From CAYMAZ01 sp964388575 (GTDB taxonomy: Bacteria > Bacteroidota > Bacteroidia > Bacteroidales > DTU049): a DNA stretch of 30,782 bases. The DNA is taken from the NCBI GenBank assembly GCA_964388575.1, contig CAYMAZ010000038.1, positions 1 through 30,782 on the forward strand, written 5' to 3'. The notes beneath the pieces are model-generated. The model made no database searches. It was not told where the DNA came from and saw only the letters and a program-made list of their open reading frames with translations. The position numbers were made by a program, and so were the translations under genes. Each line of letters starts with the position of its first letter. Position 1 is the stretch's first letter. This document shows, piece after piece, positions 15,523 to 24,386 of this stretch.

Positions 15523-18228
15523 ATGAATACATATTTAAAATTCTGCCTGGGCATGTTCATCTTCATGTTCATTTCGGCATTCACACACGCACAGGAAATC
15601 ACGGTATCGGGCCAAATACTTGAAGGACGGACCAACCTGCCTGTAGAAGGAGCAATAATCACAGCCGGCTCTTTTGAAACCGTTACCAATGAAAACGGGG
15701 ACTTTACACTGAAAGTAACACCCGGATTTTATCTGCTTTCGGTCAATGCTTCCGGTTATGACAGTTACAAAACAGACATCACTGTCGGAGAAACAGATAT
15801 CCAGCTTGATCCCATCACCATTAAAATGTCGGGGACACAAACATCCCTTGGAAGCTTTGATGAATCAGTGGTGTCGCTTTCAGACCTCGAAGGTGACAAA
15901 GTTGATCAGAACATTTCGGGGATCCTTGCCAACAGCCAGGATTTCATTTTATCATCTGCATCATACAATCTTGGATTCATCAGGTTTCAGCACCGTGGTT
16001 ATGCATCAAACTATTATGATCTGTACATCAACGGTATTCCCATGAATCAGGCTGAAACAGAACGGCCTGTCTGGGCTGAATGGGGCGGACTGAATGATGC
16101 CATGCGCAACCAGGAATCATACACAGGCCTCACCCCTGCACATTTTGCTTTCGGAAGTGTTGCCGGCGTGAGCAATATCAACACACGTCCGACATTAATG
16201 CCCAAACAGCATAAGTTTACCTATGCTGCTTCAAACCGCAGTTACAACAACAGGATCACGTATACATACGGCAGCGGACTTATGAAAAACAACTGGGCAT
16301 TTTCGGCCAATGCATCAAAACGCTGGGCACAGGAAGGATACGTGGAAGGCACATGGTATGATGCATGGTCACTGTTCCTCGGGGCTGAAAAGCGTTTCAA
16401 TGCGCGTCATACCCTTGTGATTTCTGCATATAATTCACCCTACCGCAGAGCATTGCAGGCTCCTTCCACACAGGAAGCCTATGACCTGACAGAAAACAAC
16501 TTCTATAATCCCAACTGGGGATGGCAGGAAGGCCAGATTCGTAATGCCAAGATCAGAACCCTGAACAAACCCACACTGATCGTTAATCACTACTGGACAC
16601 CTTCATCAAAATTCAAAGTGAACAATGCGCTATCCTATGCCTATACGGACTTTGGAACAACATCTCTGAACTGGTTCGATGCTCCTGATCCGAGACCAGA
16701 CTATTACAGATATCTGCCAAGTTATCAAACAGACCCCTATATTCAGGGACTGGTCACTGAAGCATGGCAAACTGATGAAAGTGTAAGTCAGATCAACTGG
16801 AATCAACTCTATCAGGTCAACTATCTCCGTAATCTGGAAGGCGAAATGGCCAAATACATGATTGAAGAGCGCAAAACCGTCAGTCACACCATCAACTGGG
16901 CTCCATCATACAGATGGGACATCAACAACAATATGATCCTTTTCGGTGGAATTGAAGGTCAGCAGTACAACAGTCGTAATTTCAAAGAAATCAGCGATCT
17001 GCTTGGCGGAGAATACTGGATTGACATTGATCAGTTTGCAGAACGTGATTTCGCCGGAGATACCGCCGTCCTCATCAATGATATGCAAAACGCAGGAATA
17101 CAGCTGAAAGAAGGAGATACATTCGGATATAATTATGTTCTCACACGCAACAAATTCAAAAACTGGGGATTGTTTCAGTACAGCAAATCCTATTTCGATG
17201 TGTATGCAGGCTATAGTATTGATTACACTCAGTACCGGAGAGAAGGGCTGATGCAAAACGGAAGATATCCCGACAATTCGCTTGGTAAAAGTGATCCCAA
17301 AAGTTTCTTCAATTATGCATTCAAGGCCGGCATGACCTATAAACTCACCGGTCGTGATTTTTTCAGACTGAATGTTGGATACATGACCCTGCCTCCCGCA
17401 TTGTCAAATATCTTTGTTGTACCAACAATTTCAAATCAATACATTAAAAATATTGAAAACGAATCAATTCTCAGTGGTGATGTTTCATATTCCCGCACCG
17501 GAAGAAGAGTGTCAGGTAGAATTGCTGTGTACCAGACAATTTTTGAAAACCAGACCAGTGCCATCAACTTTTATCATGATGACCTGAGAACATTTGTGAA
17601 CTTCACTCAAACCAATGTTGACAAAATCCATCAGGGCATTGAGGCCGGTATTTCTGTTGACCTTCTCCCGGGTCTGAACTGGACAACCTATACCAATATC
17701 GGAAATTACATCTACACGTCAAGACCTGAAGCCACAATTTCCTATGCAAACGGCTCAAAACCAGATACATCAAAAACAATCTATTCCATGTACTTCTTTG
17801 ATTACGGAAGTCCTCAGTTTGTGGCCACAAGCGGATTACGTTACAACAGCAACAGATTCTGGTTCCTGAATGTAAACTTTAATTTCTTCGACAAGTATTA
17901 CATGTCGTTCAATCCGGAACGCAGAACAGAGCAGGCAATCAGCAACCTGGGTCCCGACGATCCGCTTATCGATCTCATCACAGAACAGTACAGATTTGAC
18001 AGCGGATACACCATTGATATCTCATTCTACAAATCATGGAAGATTAAAAACCATTTCATTGCATTCAATATCGGGATCAACAATGTGTTAAACAATAAGA
18101 GCATGAGATCTGGTGGTTTTGAACAGATGCGTTATGATTTTGAATTCAAAAATCTTGACAAATTCCCGCCCAAGTATTTCTATGCATACGGCAGAAATTA
18201 TTTCGCAATGCTCTCATACCGGTTCTAA
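15523..18228 (+). CDS. TonB-dependent outer membrane receptor with N-terminal carboxypeptidase-regulatory-like domain
   Basis: This protein is about 901 residues from ATG 15523; the frame can be extended seven codons only to a TTG. A signal peptide ends at FTHAQ (about residue 24). A carboxypeptidase D regulatory-like beta-sandwich follows (ITVSGQILEGRTNLPVEGA onward, about 25-110). Next come a plug domain (around FIRFQHRGYASNYYDLYING and VAGVSNINTRP) and a long beta-barrel of alternating aromatic strands ending in the C-terminal phenylalanine of ...MLSYRF. It should bind a ligand at the surface and import it using TonB energy; the ligand is unknown. No SusD gene is adjacent. A DUF5689-like lipoprotein gene starts 12 bases downstream and is probably co-transcribed up to the terminator at 19577. 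Confidence 0.92.
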   Translation: MNTYLKFCLGMFIFMFISAFTHAQEITVSGQILEGRTNLPVEGAIITAGSFETVTNENGDFTLKVTPGFYLLSVNASGYDSYKTDITVGETDIQLDPITIKMSGTQTSLGSFDESVVSLSDLEGDKVDQNISGILANSQDFILSSASYNLGFIRFQHRGYASNYYDLYINGIPMNQAETERPVWAEWGGLNDAMRNQESYTGLTPAHFAFGSVAGVSNINTRPTLMPKQHKFTYAASNRSYNNRITYTYGSGLMKNNWAFSANASKRWAQEGYVEGTWYDAWSLFLGAEKRFNARHTLVISAYNSPYRRALQAPSTQEAYDLTENNFYNPNWGWQEGQIRNAKIRTLNKPTLIVNHYWTPSSKFKVNNALSYAYTDFGTTSLNWFDAPDPRPDYYRYLPSYQTDPYIQGLVTEAWQTDESVSQINWNQLYQVNYLRNLEGEMAKYMIEERKTVSHTINWAPSYRWDINNNMILFGGIEGQQYNSRNFKEISDLLGGEYWIDIDQFAERDFAGDTAVLINDMQNAGIQLKEGDTFGYNYVLTRNKFKNWGLFQYSKSYFDVYAGYSIDYTQYRREGLMQNGRYPDNSLGKSDPKSFFNYAFKAGMTYKLTGRDFFRLNVGYMTLPPALSNIFVVPTISNQYIKNIENESILSGDVSYSRTGRRVSGRIAVYQTIFENQTSAINFYHDDLRTFVNFTQTNVDKIHQGIEAGISVDLLPGLNWTTYTNIGNYIYTSRPEATISYANGSKPDTSKTIYSMYFFDYGSPQFVATSGLRYNSNRFWFLNVNFNFFDKYYMSFNPERRTEQAISNLGPDDPLIDLITEQYRFDSGYTIDISFYKSWKIKNHFIAFNIGINNVLNNKSMRSGGFEQMRYDFEFKNLDKFPPKYFYAYGRNYFAMLSYRF

Positions 18229-18240
18229 TCAGTCAAACAA

Positions 18241-19556
18241 ATGAAAAAACAAATTAAAAAATCACATATTATGAAAAATACAACAGCAACATTTATTTTA
18301 GCATTCTTTGCCCTGCTGATGCTTACAATCAGCCAGTCCTGCATCAAAGAAGAATTCGACAAACCACCCGTCAACATCCCCAGTGTTGATTTTGAATCCA
18401 ACACCACCATTGCCGACCTGAAAGCCATGTACACCGGAAATATTGATTCCATCGGAGACAACATCATCATTCAGGGAATCGTGATTGCCAATGATGAATC
18501 AGGGAACATTTACAAAACATTGTATATTCGTGATCAAACAGCAGGTATTCAGGTGAGCCTCGACAAAAATGGACNNNNNNNNNNCTCGGACAACGTGTGT
18601 TTATTAAGTGCCAGGGAATGTATATTGGTAAATACGGGGGGATGCAACAGCTCGGATATATCTACAACAATTCCATCGGTCGTCTGCCTGACATCCTGAT
18701 TGGAAACCACCTGTTCCGCGACAGTTTACCGGGGCCTGTTCCACAAGCCACACTCACAACCATCCCGGGACTATCTACCGCTCATCTGGGCACACTGATC
18801 AGACTCGATGACGTCTATTTTGAAGAGCCAGGTCTTCCTTTTGCTGAAGCTTCTGCAACAACAAACAGAAATCTGAAAGATGCAGCTGACAATACAATTC
18901 TTGTCAGAACCAGCAATTATGCTGATTTTGCTACAACACTGCTGCCTTCAGGAACAGGGAGTGTTGTTGGTATTCTTTCAATTTTCAACGGAGACTATCA
19001 GCTTTACATCCGCAACCTGAATGATCTCATTGATTTTGATCCCAATGCACCCGTGGCACAGCTGATTTTCGGTGATAACTTTGACGCTGCTCCTGCAGCT
19101 TCCAAATGGAGCATCTACAGTGTGGCAAGCAATAAAGACTGGGCACATAATTCAACTGATAAATGTATGGAAGCCAACGGGTATGGTGGCGATGTGGCAA
19201 GCAATGACTGGCTCATCACACAGGCAATCACCCTGGATGCCGGTATTACGGATCCGTTTCTGTCATTCAGAAGCTGGACACGATATACAGACGGTGGCAT
19301 TCAGTATCCGATGAAAGCGTTTATCTCTACAGATTATCCAGGTGTCGGAGACCCAACACCATCAACATGGACAGAACTGCCTGCAAATCTGCCTGCCGCA
19401 CATTCACAGGTCTGGACATCAAGCGGACAGATTGACCTCACAGCTTATATCGGACAGACCATTTACATCGGATTCCAATACCGCTCATCAGGAACATCAA
19501 GTAATTCCTCATCACAGTGGAAACTGGACAATGTGGAAGTGAAAGCAACGTTCTAA
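18241..19556 (+). CDS. DUF5689-like surface lipoprotein with C-terminal choice-of-anchor-J-type jellyroll, interrupted by an assembly gap
   Basis: Two open frames on either side of a 10-N run form one gene. The first part has a lipoprotein signal (LMLTISQSC; the cysteine is the lipidation site) and an OB-like DUF5689 region (IADLKAMYTGNI, IIIQGIVIANDESGNIYKTL, LYIRDQTAGIQVSLD). After the gap, LGQRVFIKCQGMYIGKYGG continues the same domain. The C-terminal part (about DNFDAAPAASKWSIYSV to WKLDNVEVKATF) is a jellyroll of the choice-of-anchor-J or cleaved-adhesin type. ATG 18241 was taken; ATG 18271 is nearer the hydrophobic core and also possible. It probably lies on the outer membrane and works with the receptor encoded upstream; the ligand is unknown. 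Frames on the two sides agree only if the true gap length is 2 modulo 3. Confidence 0.85.
18575..18584. other. Assembly gap (10 N)
   Basis: A run of ten N inside the lipoprotein gene. The length is a placeholder because the reading frame does not continue across exactly ten bases. Confidence 0.95.
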
Positions 19557-19576
19557 AAAATTAAACCTATTTTTCT

Positions 19577-19610
19577 GAAAAGCTGTACTGAAAAGTGCAG
19601 CTTTTTTTTT
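19577..19610 (+). terminator. Rho-independent terminator of the receptor/lipoprotein operon
   Basis: The stem AAAAGCTGTAC / GTGCAGCTTTT, with one G-U pair and a TGAAAA loop, runs into nine T, about 20 bases after the lipoprotein stop codon. Confidence 0.85.
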
Positions 19611-19624
19611 GATTTAATAGAAAA

Positions 19625-19853
19625 TTTGCCACAAAACACTAAAACACCAGGAAACACAAAATTAATTTGCAAAAAATGTTGCTTTTGTTCNNNNNNNNNN
19701 NNNNNNNNNNNNNNNNNNNNNNNNNNNNNNNNNNNNNNNNNNNNNNNNNNNNNNNNNNNNNNNNNNNNNNNNNNNNNNNNNNNNNNNNNNTGCAATGTTG
19801 TTGTTGTTAAAACGTTTGACTGCTGATATTTTACAAAAGCCATTTTAAAAAAT
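19625..19853. repeat. Repeat unit, copy 1 (contains a 100-N gap)
   Basis: It starts TTTGCCACAAAACACTAAAA and ends CAAAAGCCATTTTAAAAAAT. Both flanks of the gap match copy 2 (19921-20100) almost base for base. Confidence 0.85.
19691..19790. other. Assembly gap (100 N)
   Basis: A run of exactly 100 N. In the second copy of the repeat the corresponding stretch, 19988-20035, is 48 bases long, so the gap is probably a fixed-size placeholder caused by the repeat. Confidence 0.9.
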
Positions 19854-19912
19854 TACATCAATACCTTTTCATTCCATCTTATATTTTGTTGTAGTGCTTT
19901 GTTGAAAAGTGC
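19853..19912 (-). pseudogene. 3' fragment of a second GxxExxY gene (decayed)
   Basis: On the minus strand, ATATAAGATGGAATGAAAAG followed by GTATTGATGTAA lines up with the 3' end of the intact GxxExxY gene (ATAAAAGATGGGATCAGAAG, TTTGTGATGTGA), including the position of the stop codon. Upstream the similarity fades within about 30 bases and is replaced by a repeat terminus. This looks like the remains of an earlier copy of the same unit; the short match leaves some doubt. Confidence 0.5.
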
Positions 19913-19920
19913 ACCTTTTT

Positions 19921-20100
19921 TTTGCCACAAAGACACTAAAACACCAGGAAACACAAAATTAATTTGCAAAAAATGTTGCTTTTGTTCAGCCAATGCAGAT
20001 GAACCTCCTGATTCAAAAGACATTCCTGCAGGCATTGCAATGTTGTTGTTGTTAAAACGTTTGACTGCTGATATTTTACAAAAGCCATTTAAAAAATTAA
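19921..20100. repeat. Repeat unit, copy 2; left terminus of the GxxExxY unit
   Basis: It starts TTTGCCACAAAGACACTAAA and ends AAAGCCATTTAAAAAATTAA. Its first 25 bases are an inverted match to 20661-20688, on the far side of the GxxExxY gene. Confidence 0.85.
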
Positions 20101-20204
20101 ACAAAACCTCAGTTTTGTTTAATCATTGTTTCAAAGGCTGAATCAAAAAGCTTGCTTTCAGTAATTCAGCCTTTGAAACAATCGATGGCTTTTGTAAAAT
20201 ATCA
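20069..20204. repeat. Nested inverted repeats downstream of the GxxExxY gene
   Basis: The outer pair is TGATATTTTACAAAAGCCAT (20069-20088) with its perfect 20-base complement at 20185-20204. The inner pair is ATTGTTTCAAAGGCTGAAT (20125-20143) with its perfect 19-base complement at 20164-20182. A small ACAAAAC/GTTTTGT hairpin lies between at 20101-20119. The set lies directly 3' of the GxxExxY stop and could terminate its transcript or act as an element end. Confidence 0.8.
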
Positions 20205-20212
20205 ATCAAAAA

Positions 20213-20638
20213 TCACATCACAAATCTTCTGATCCCATCTTTTATCTTAGTAGTATTAAAGTTTATTAAAAACCCAAGGCGTATATCTGTTAACTTTAAA
20301 TGACTTAATATCTGAGCTTCCCAAACAGGGTTGACAGTTTCAATGGCTTTTAATTCACAGATAATGCAATCTTCAACAAGGACATCTATCCTCAGCCCTT
20401 CTTTAAAATACAAATTGTCATAAACAATAGGCACATCAACCTGTCTCTGAAATTTGAGATCACGTTTATTCAACTCATGACAAAAACATACTTCATAAAC
20501 TTTTTCCAACAAGCCAGGTCCCAATTTATAATGCACCGTAAAGGCAGCGTCAACAACCTGCTTTGCAACACCTTCAATAGATTCAGATAATTTTCTGAAT
20601 TCTCTCTTTTCATTATTTCCTGTTAATTCATTTTTCAA
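20213..20638 (-). CDS. GxxExxY family protein (PD-(D/E)XK nuclease-like)
   Basis: This 141-residue protein belongs to the GxxExxY family (PDDEXK_3-like). The naming motif is GLLEKVY (residues 42-48) within HYKLGPGLLEKVYE. The nuclease-fold residues are in GLRIDVLVEDCIICELKA: D85 and E95-x-K97. Length is normal for the family, about 130 residues. The biochemical role is not established; the fold suggests DNA binding or cleavage. The only in-frame start is TTG 20638, preceded closely by a stop; an ATG seven bases further in lies in another frame and stops at once. The gene is enclosed by inverted termini (19921 and 20688), with a remnant of a similar gene beyond, suggesting a small mobile or formerly mobile unit. 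Confidence 0.85.
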   Translation of the reverse strand: MKNELTGNNEKREFRKLSESIEGVAKQVVDAAFTVHYKLGPGLLEKVYEVCFCHELNKRDLKFQRQVDVPIVYDNLYFKEGLRIDVLVEDCIICELKAIETVNPVWEAQILSHLKLTDIRLGFLINFNTTKIKDGIRRFVM

Positions 20639-20660
20639 TTGTTATAGAATTTTTTGTGAG

Positions 20661-20688
20661 TTTTTGTGTCTTAGAGCCTTTGTGGCAA
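20661..20688. repeat. Right inverted terminus of the GxxExxY unit
   Basis: The reverse complement begins TTGCCACAAAGGCTCTAAGA and matches the left terminus TTGCCACAAAGACACTAAAA at 19922, allowing four differences over 20 bases. Confidence 0.7.
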
Positions 20689-20801
20689 TAAATAAATCTA
20701 ATTTTCTCTGCAAAGTAAAACCCAAACATTTTTTCAAAACGGAATGTAATCAAATACATCCGGAAATAAACGGATAAAATTGGTTAAGAAAAAAAATGGA
20801 A

Positions 20802-23800
20802 TTACTCTTCGCTGCCAAAACTGAGCACCTGCTCAAGTTTTTCCACGGCGGATCTCACTGTTTCAATCTTTGCAAAAACAATATACAACTGTCCCTTTTC
20901 ATTCTGTTTCATAATACAGCTTTTGGGATGATCAAAAACATATTGCAGTATCCTGGTATAAACATCTGATTGATAAAATCGTTCATCTTCCGTTTCAAAG
21001 AAAAACACTGTCATCTTCCCATTTTTCAGCATAACCCTGACAACACCAGCTTTCCAGGCCAACCATCTCAATCGCACAGCATCTATCAGCTCCATAACCT
21101 GTGCGGGCAACACGCCAAAACGATCCCGAAGTCTGTTCTCAAATGCCAGCAGCTGTTTTTCACTTTGCAATGAATCAAGATCCTTGTAAAATGCAAGCCG
21201 TTCATTAAAATTGCTTACATAATGATCCGGAATAAGCAGACTCATATCTGTTTCAATCTGACAATCCTTCACAAAGAGCGAAGGATCAGAAAAATCAGGT
21301 TTTTCTGTGGATTCTTCAACGCGGATTTCATCCATCGCTTCATCCAGAATTTTTTTATACATCTCATACCCGATCTCTGTAATAAATCCACTCTGCTCTG
21401 CCCCCAGCATATTTCCTGCACCCCTGATGTCCAGGTCTCGCATGGCAATCTGCAAACCGCTTCCAAGGTCAGAAAATTCAACAAGTGCTTTGATTCGCTT
21501 TCTTGATTGTTCACTGAGCGTAACCGGAGGCGGCGTAATCAGATAGCAGAATGCTTTTTTGTTTGACCGTCCCACACGTCCGCGCAGCTGATGTAAATCA
21601 CTCAGACCGAAATGATGCGCATCGTTGATAATCATTGTATTGGCATTAGGAATATCAATCCCGGATTCAATGATTGCAGTGCACACAAACACATCAAATT
21701 TGCCCTCAATAAAATCCAGAACCGTTTTTTCGAGTTCGTGACCATCCATTTGTCCGTGTCCGGTTTCAACACGTATCCCTGGACACAACTGCCTGATCAT
21801 CCGTGCAACTTCCTGTATATTGAGAATCTTGTTGTTGATAAAAAACACCTGTCCGCCCCTGTTGACTTCGTACATGATGATCTCTGCAATACGGCGCGCA
21901 TTGAAGCTTATGATTTCAGTATGAACTGGTTGCCGGTTTGGCGGAGGTGTGTTTATGACCGAAAGATCACGTGCACCCATCAGGGAAAACTGCAGAGTTC
22001 TGGGAATTGGTGTAGCGGTCATTGTCAATGTATCAACGTTCACTTTCAGTTGCCTGATTTTTTCTTTGGCAGACACNNNNNNNNNNGCATCTCACGTAAT
22101 TTCTCCTTGATGGAAACGCCGAATTTTTGTTCTTCATCAACAACCAGCAGTCCAAGATCCTTAAATTCAATGTTTTTTCCGAGGAGCCTGTGTGTCCCCA
22201 CAATAATGTCAACAGCGCCACTTCTCAGTTCATCCATAACTTTGTGAGCTTCCTTCGTGCTCCGAAAACGGTTGAGATATTCAACTTTAACAGGAAATCC
22301 TGACAATCTTTGTGAAAAAGTGTGGTAATGCTGAAGAGCCAGAATTGTTGTAGGAACGAGAACAGCAGTTTGTTTTCCGCTCACAGCAGCCTTGAAAGCC
22401 GCCCTGACAGCAACTTCAGTTTTTCCAAAACCCACATCACCGCACACAAGCCTGTCCATCGGAAAGTCTGCTTCCATATCAGCCTTCACATCCTGTGTTG
22501 CTTTTGCCTGATCTTCAGTATCTTCATACATAAAAGAAGCCTCCAGTTCATACTGCATATATGAATCCGGAGTAAACGCAAACCCTTCTGCCGCCTTACG
22601 TTCTGCATACAGCCTGATCAGATCACGTGCAATGTCCTTGACCTTGGATTTTGCCCTGTACTTTTTCTGCTGCCACGCCCCTGATCCGATCTTGTCAAGC
22701 TGTGGCTCTGTTCCTTCTTTTCCTGTGAACTTGGAAATCTTGTGCAATGCATGGATGCTCACATATAAGAGATCGTTGTTTTTGTAAACAATTCTGATTG
22801 CTTCCTGTTCCTTTCCGTTCACATCAATTTTCTCAAGTCCGGCATATTGCCCAACTCCGTAATCAATATGCACAATAAAATCTCCGGGATGAATGTTCTG
22901 CAGGTCCCTGATTGTTATTCCTTCAGCTCCGGAATGGCGTTCCGAAAACCTGAACCTGTGATACCGTTCAAAAATCTGATGATCCGTCAGCAGTGCATAA
23001 TGATTAAGGGGGTCAACGAACCCTCCATGTATCGATTGCTTCACAAAACGGATATTCTCATAAACTTTGGTGTTTTCTCTCACCTCAATGTCTTCAATAA
23101 TGGCATCGAGTCGCTTCATCTGTGTTGAATTTTCACAGAAAATATAGGTAACAACTGATTTGTCCCTGAAGTGTTTCAAAGTTTCAAACAAGATGTCGAA
23201 GTTTTTGGCAAATTGGGGATGTTGCTTCAACCTGAAATCAATTTCACTTCTTTGATCTTCTGAAGAATGTGTATCATATTCAACATGCCTGTATTTCTCC
23301 AGTGCCAGTGAAAATCCTGATGCCGTCAGATATGTTTTCAAAACTTCCGAAATATCTGTTTCCTCACGAAACTCATACTCAGCATATTTTTCAAACTCAG
23401 ATTGAATTTTTGCTGTACAATCCCGAACTGGCGGCATCCAGAACAGTGCGTTACCGGGAATCAGATCAAAGACATGGTGGGGCACTTCTGATGTTCCCTT
23501 TCCCACATTGGCAAGAAGGGTAATTTTCTTATGAAGTTCCACAGACTCCTGTGTATACGGATTAAAACTCCGGATGCTGAGAATATCATTCCCCGAAAAC
23601 TCAATTCTGAACGGACGATCAAATGAATAGGCATACACATCCATCAATCCTCCCCGAACAGCATATTGTCCGGGTTCATAGACATAATCCGAAATTGTAA
23701 ATCCGTAGGAATCAAACACCTCAGTCATAAAATCCATTGTCACCTTCTCCCCAACTGACAGATGGAGTGCTGATTGTGAAATGTCCTCAACATGCATCAC

Positions 23801-24217
23801 AGACTCTGTGAAACTTTCGGGGCAACAGACAATGATTTCAGGAGGTTTTCCGGCGGTGATCCTGTGCAGGACAGTACTTCTGTACAATACATTCAGATTG
23901 TCGGCGGTGAGAAAATCATAGGGATTATTATATGATGGTGGAAAAAAAAGAATCTTCTTGTCTGACAGCTCCTTTTCTGAATCTTCAAACAATGTTTCCA
24001 GATCATTCATCATGTGGAGTGCAGATTCTTTATCCGGTAAAACAACGAAGATGATGCCCTCTACTGCTGGTTTCAGCTGATACAGAACAAATGCAGAAGA
24101 AGATCCGGGAAGTCCGCTCACACGGATTCTGCCTTCGGGATTCTGTTCCAATTCCCGCAACAGTTGGCCAATTCTGGCATCATCTTTCCATACATCAACA
24201 ATGGCATTGATTCCCAT
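20802..24217 (-). CDS. mfd: Transcription-repair coupling factor Mfd (crosses an assembly gap)
   Basis: Mfd is a DNA translocase that removes RNA polymerase stalled at lesions and recruits UvrA. Two frames separated by ten N give about 710 plus 424 residues, near the usual 1100-1150. Visible in order are: the UvrB-like N-terminal modules (RVSGLPGSSSAF near residue 40); the CarD-like RNA polymerase interaction domain (GDFIVHIDYGVGQYAGLEKI, about 440 onward); Walker A GDVGFGKTE (about 588-596); and the DEEQ box (about 690). After the gap come TATPIPRTLQFSLMG, SGIDIPNANT and QLRGRVGR, then the C-terminal TRCF domain. ATG 24217 was chosen over TTG 24241 because TACCTTTG, a -7-like element, lies between them. 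Residues at the gap edges are duplicated (VSIKEKLREM and VSAKEKIRQL), so the contigs seem to overlap. Confidence 0.93.
22077..22086. other. Assembly gap (10 N) in mfd
   Basis: Ten N separate two contigs whose ends encode the same ten residues of Mfd with different bases. The frame agrees with a 31-base overlap rather than a gap. Confidence 0.95.
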
Positions 24218-24230
24218 GCTACATTTTTTA

Positions 24231-24238
24231 CAAAGGTA
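24231..24238 (-). promoter_or_regulatory. Possible -7 element of mfd
   Basis: The minus strand reads TACCTTTG, a full TAnnTTTG match, 13 bases before the ATG at 24217. Confidence 0.45.
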
Positions 24239-24336
24239 CAAAGCTTTGGGAGAACTGTGGCTCCTGAAAATACACCCTGTTCAACAATACCACTGAATTT
24301 TTAAAGGATTTTTTTCACTTTCCAATAAATTTTCGT

Positions 24337-24343
24337 TACTTTG
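24337..24343 (+). promoter_or_regulatory. Possible -7 element of the beta-barrel protein gene
   Basis: TACTTTG, a one-base-shorter form of the TAnnTTTG box, lies about 43 bases before the ATG at 24387, in the 169-base divergent spacer shared with mfd. Confidence 0.3.
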
Positions 24344-24386
24344 TTCTGACTTAAACAAATCTGTTGTTTCATTCAATTTTCATCAC

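Larger units (their letters stand above)
19611..20212. other. Repeat island without an intact gene
   Basis: The interval is two direct copies of a roughly 180-220 base unit (19625-19853 and 19921-20100), a decayed 3' fragment of a GxxExxY gene between them, a 100-N gap in the first copy, and a nested hairpin structure at 20069-20204. Open frames here follow the repeat and carry no family motifs. Confidence 0.7.

Noticed and set aside
19853..20104. 83-codon minus-strand open frame in the repeat island
   Set aside because: It runs through the repeat unit and the GxxExxY remnant; only its last residues resemble any family.
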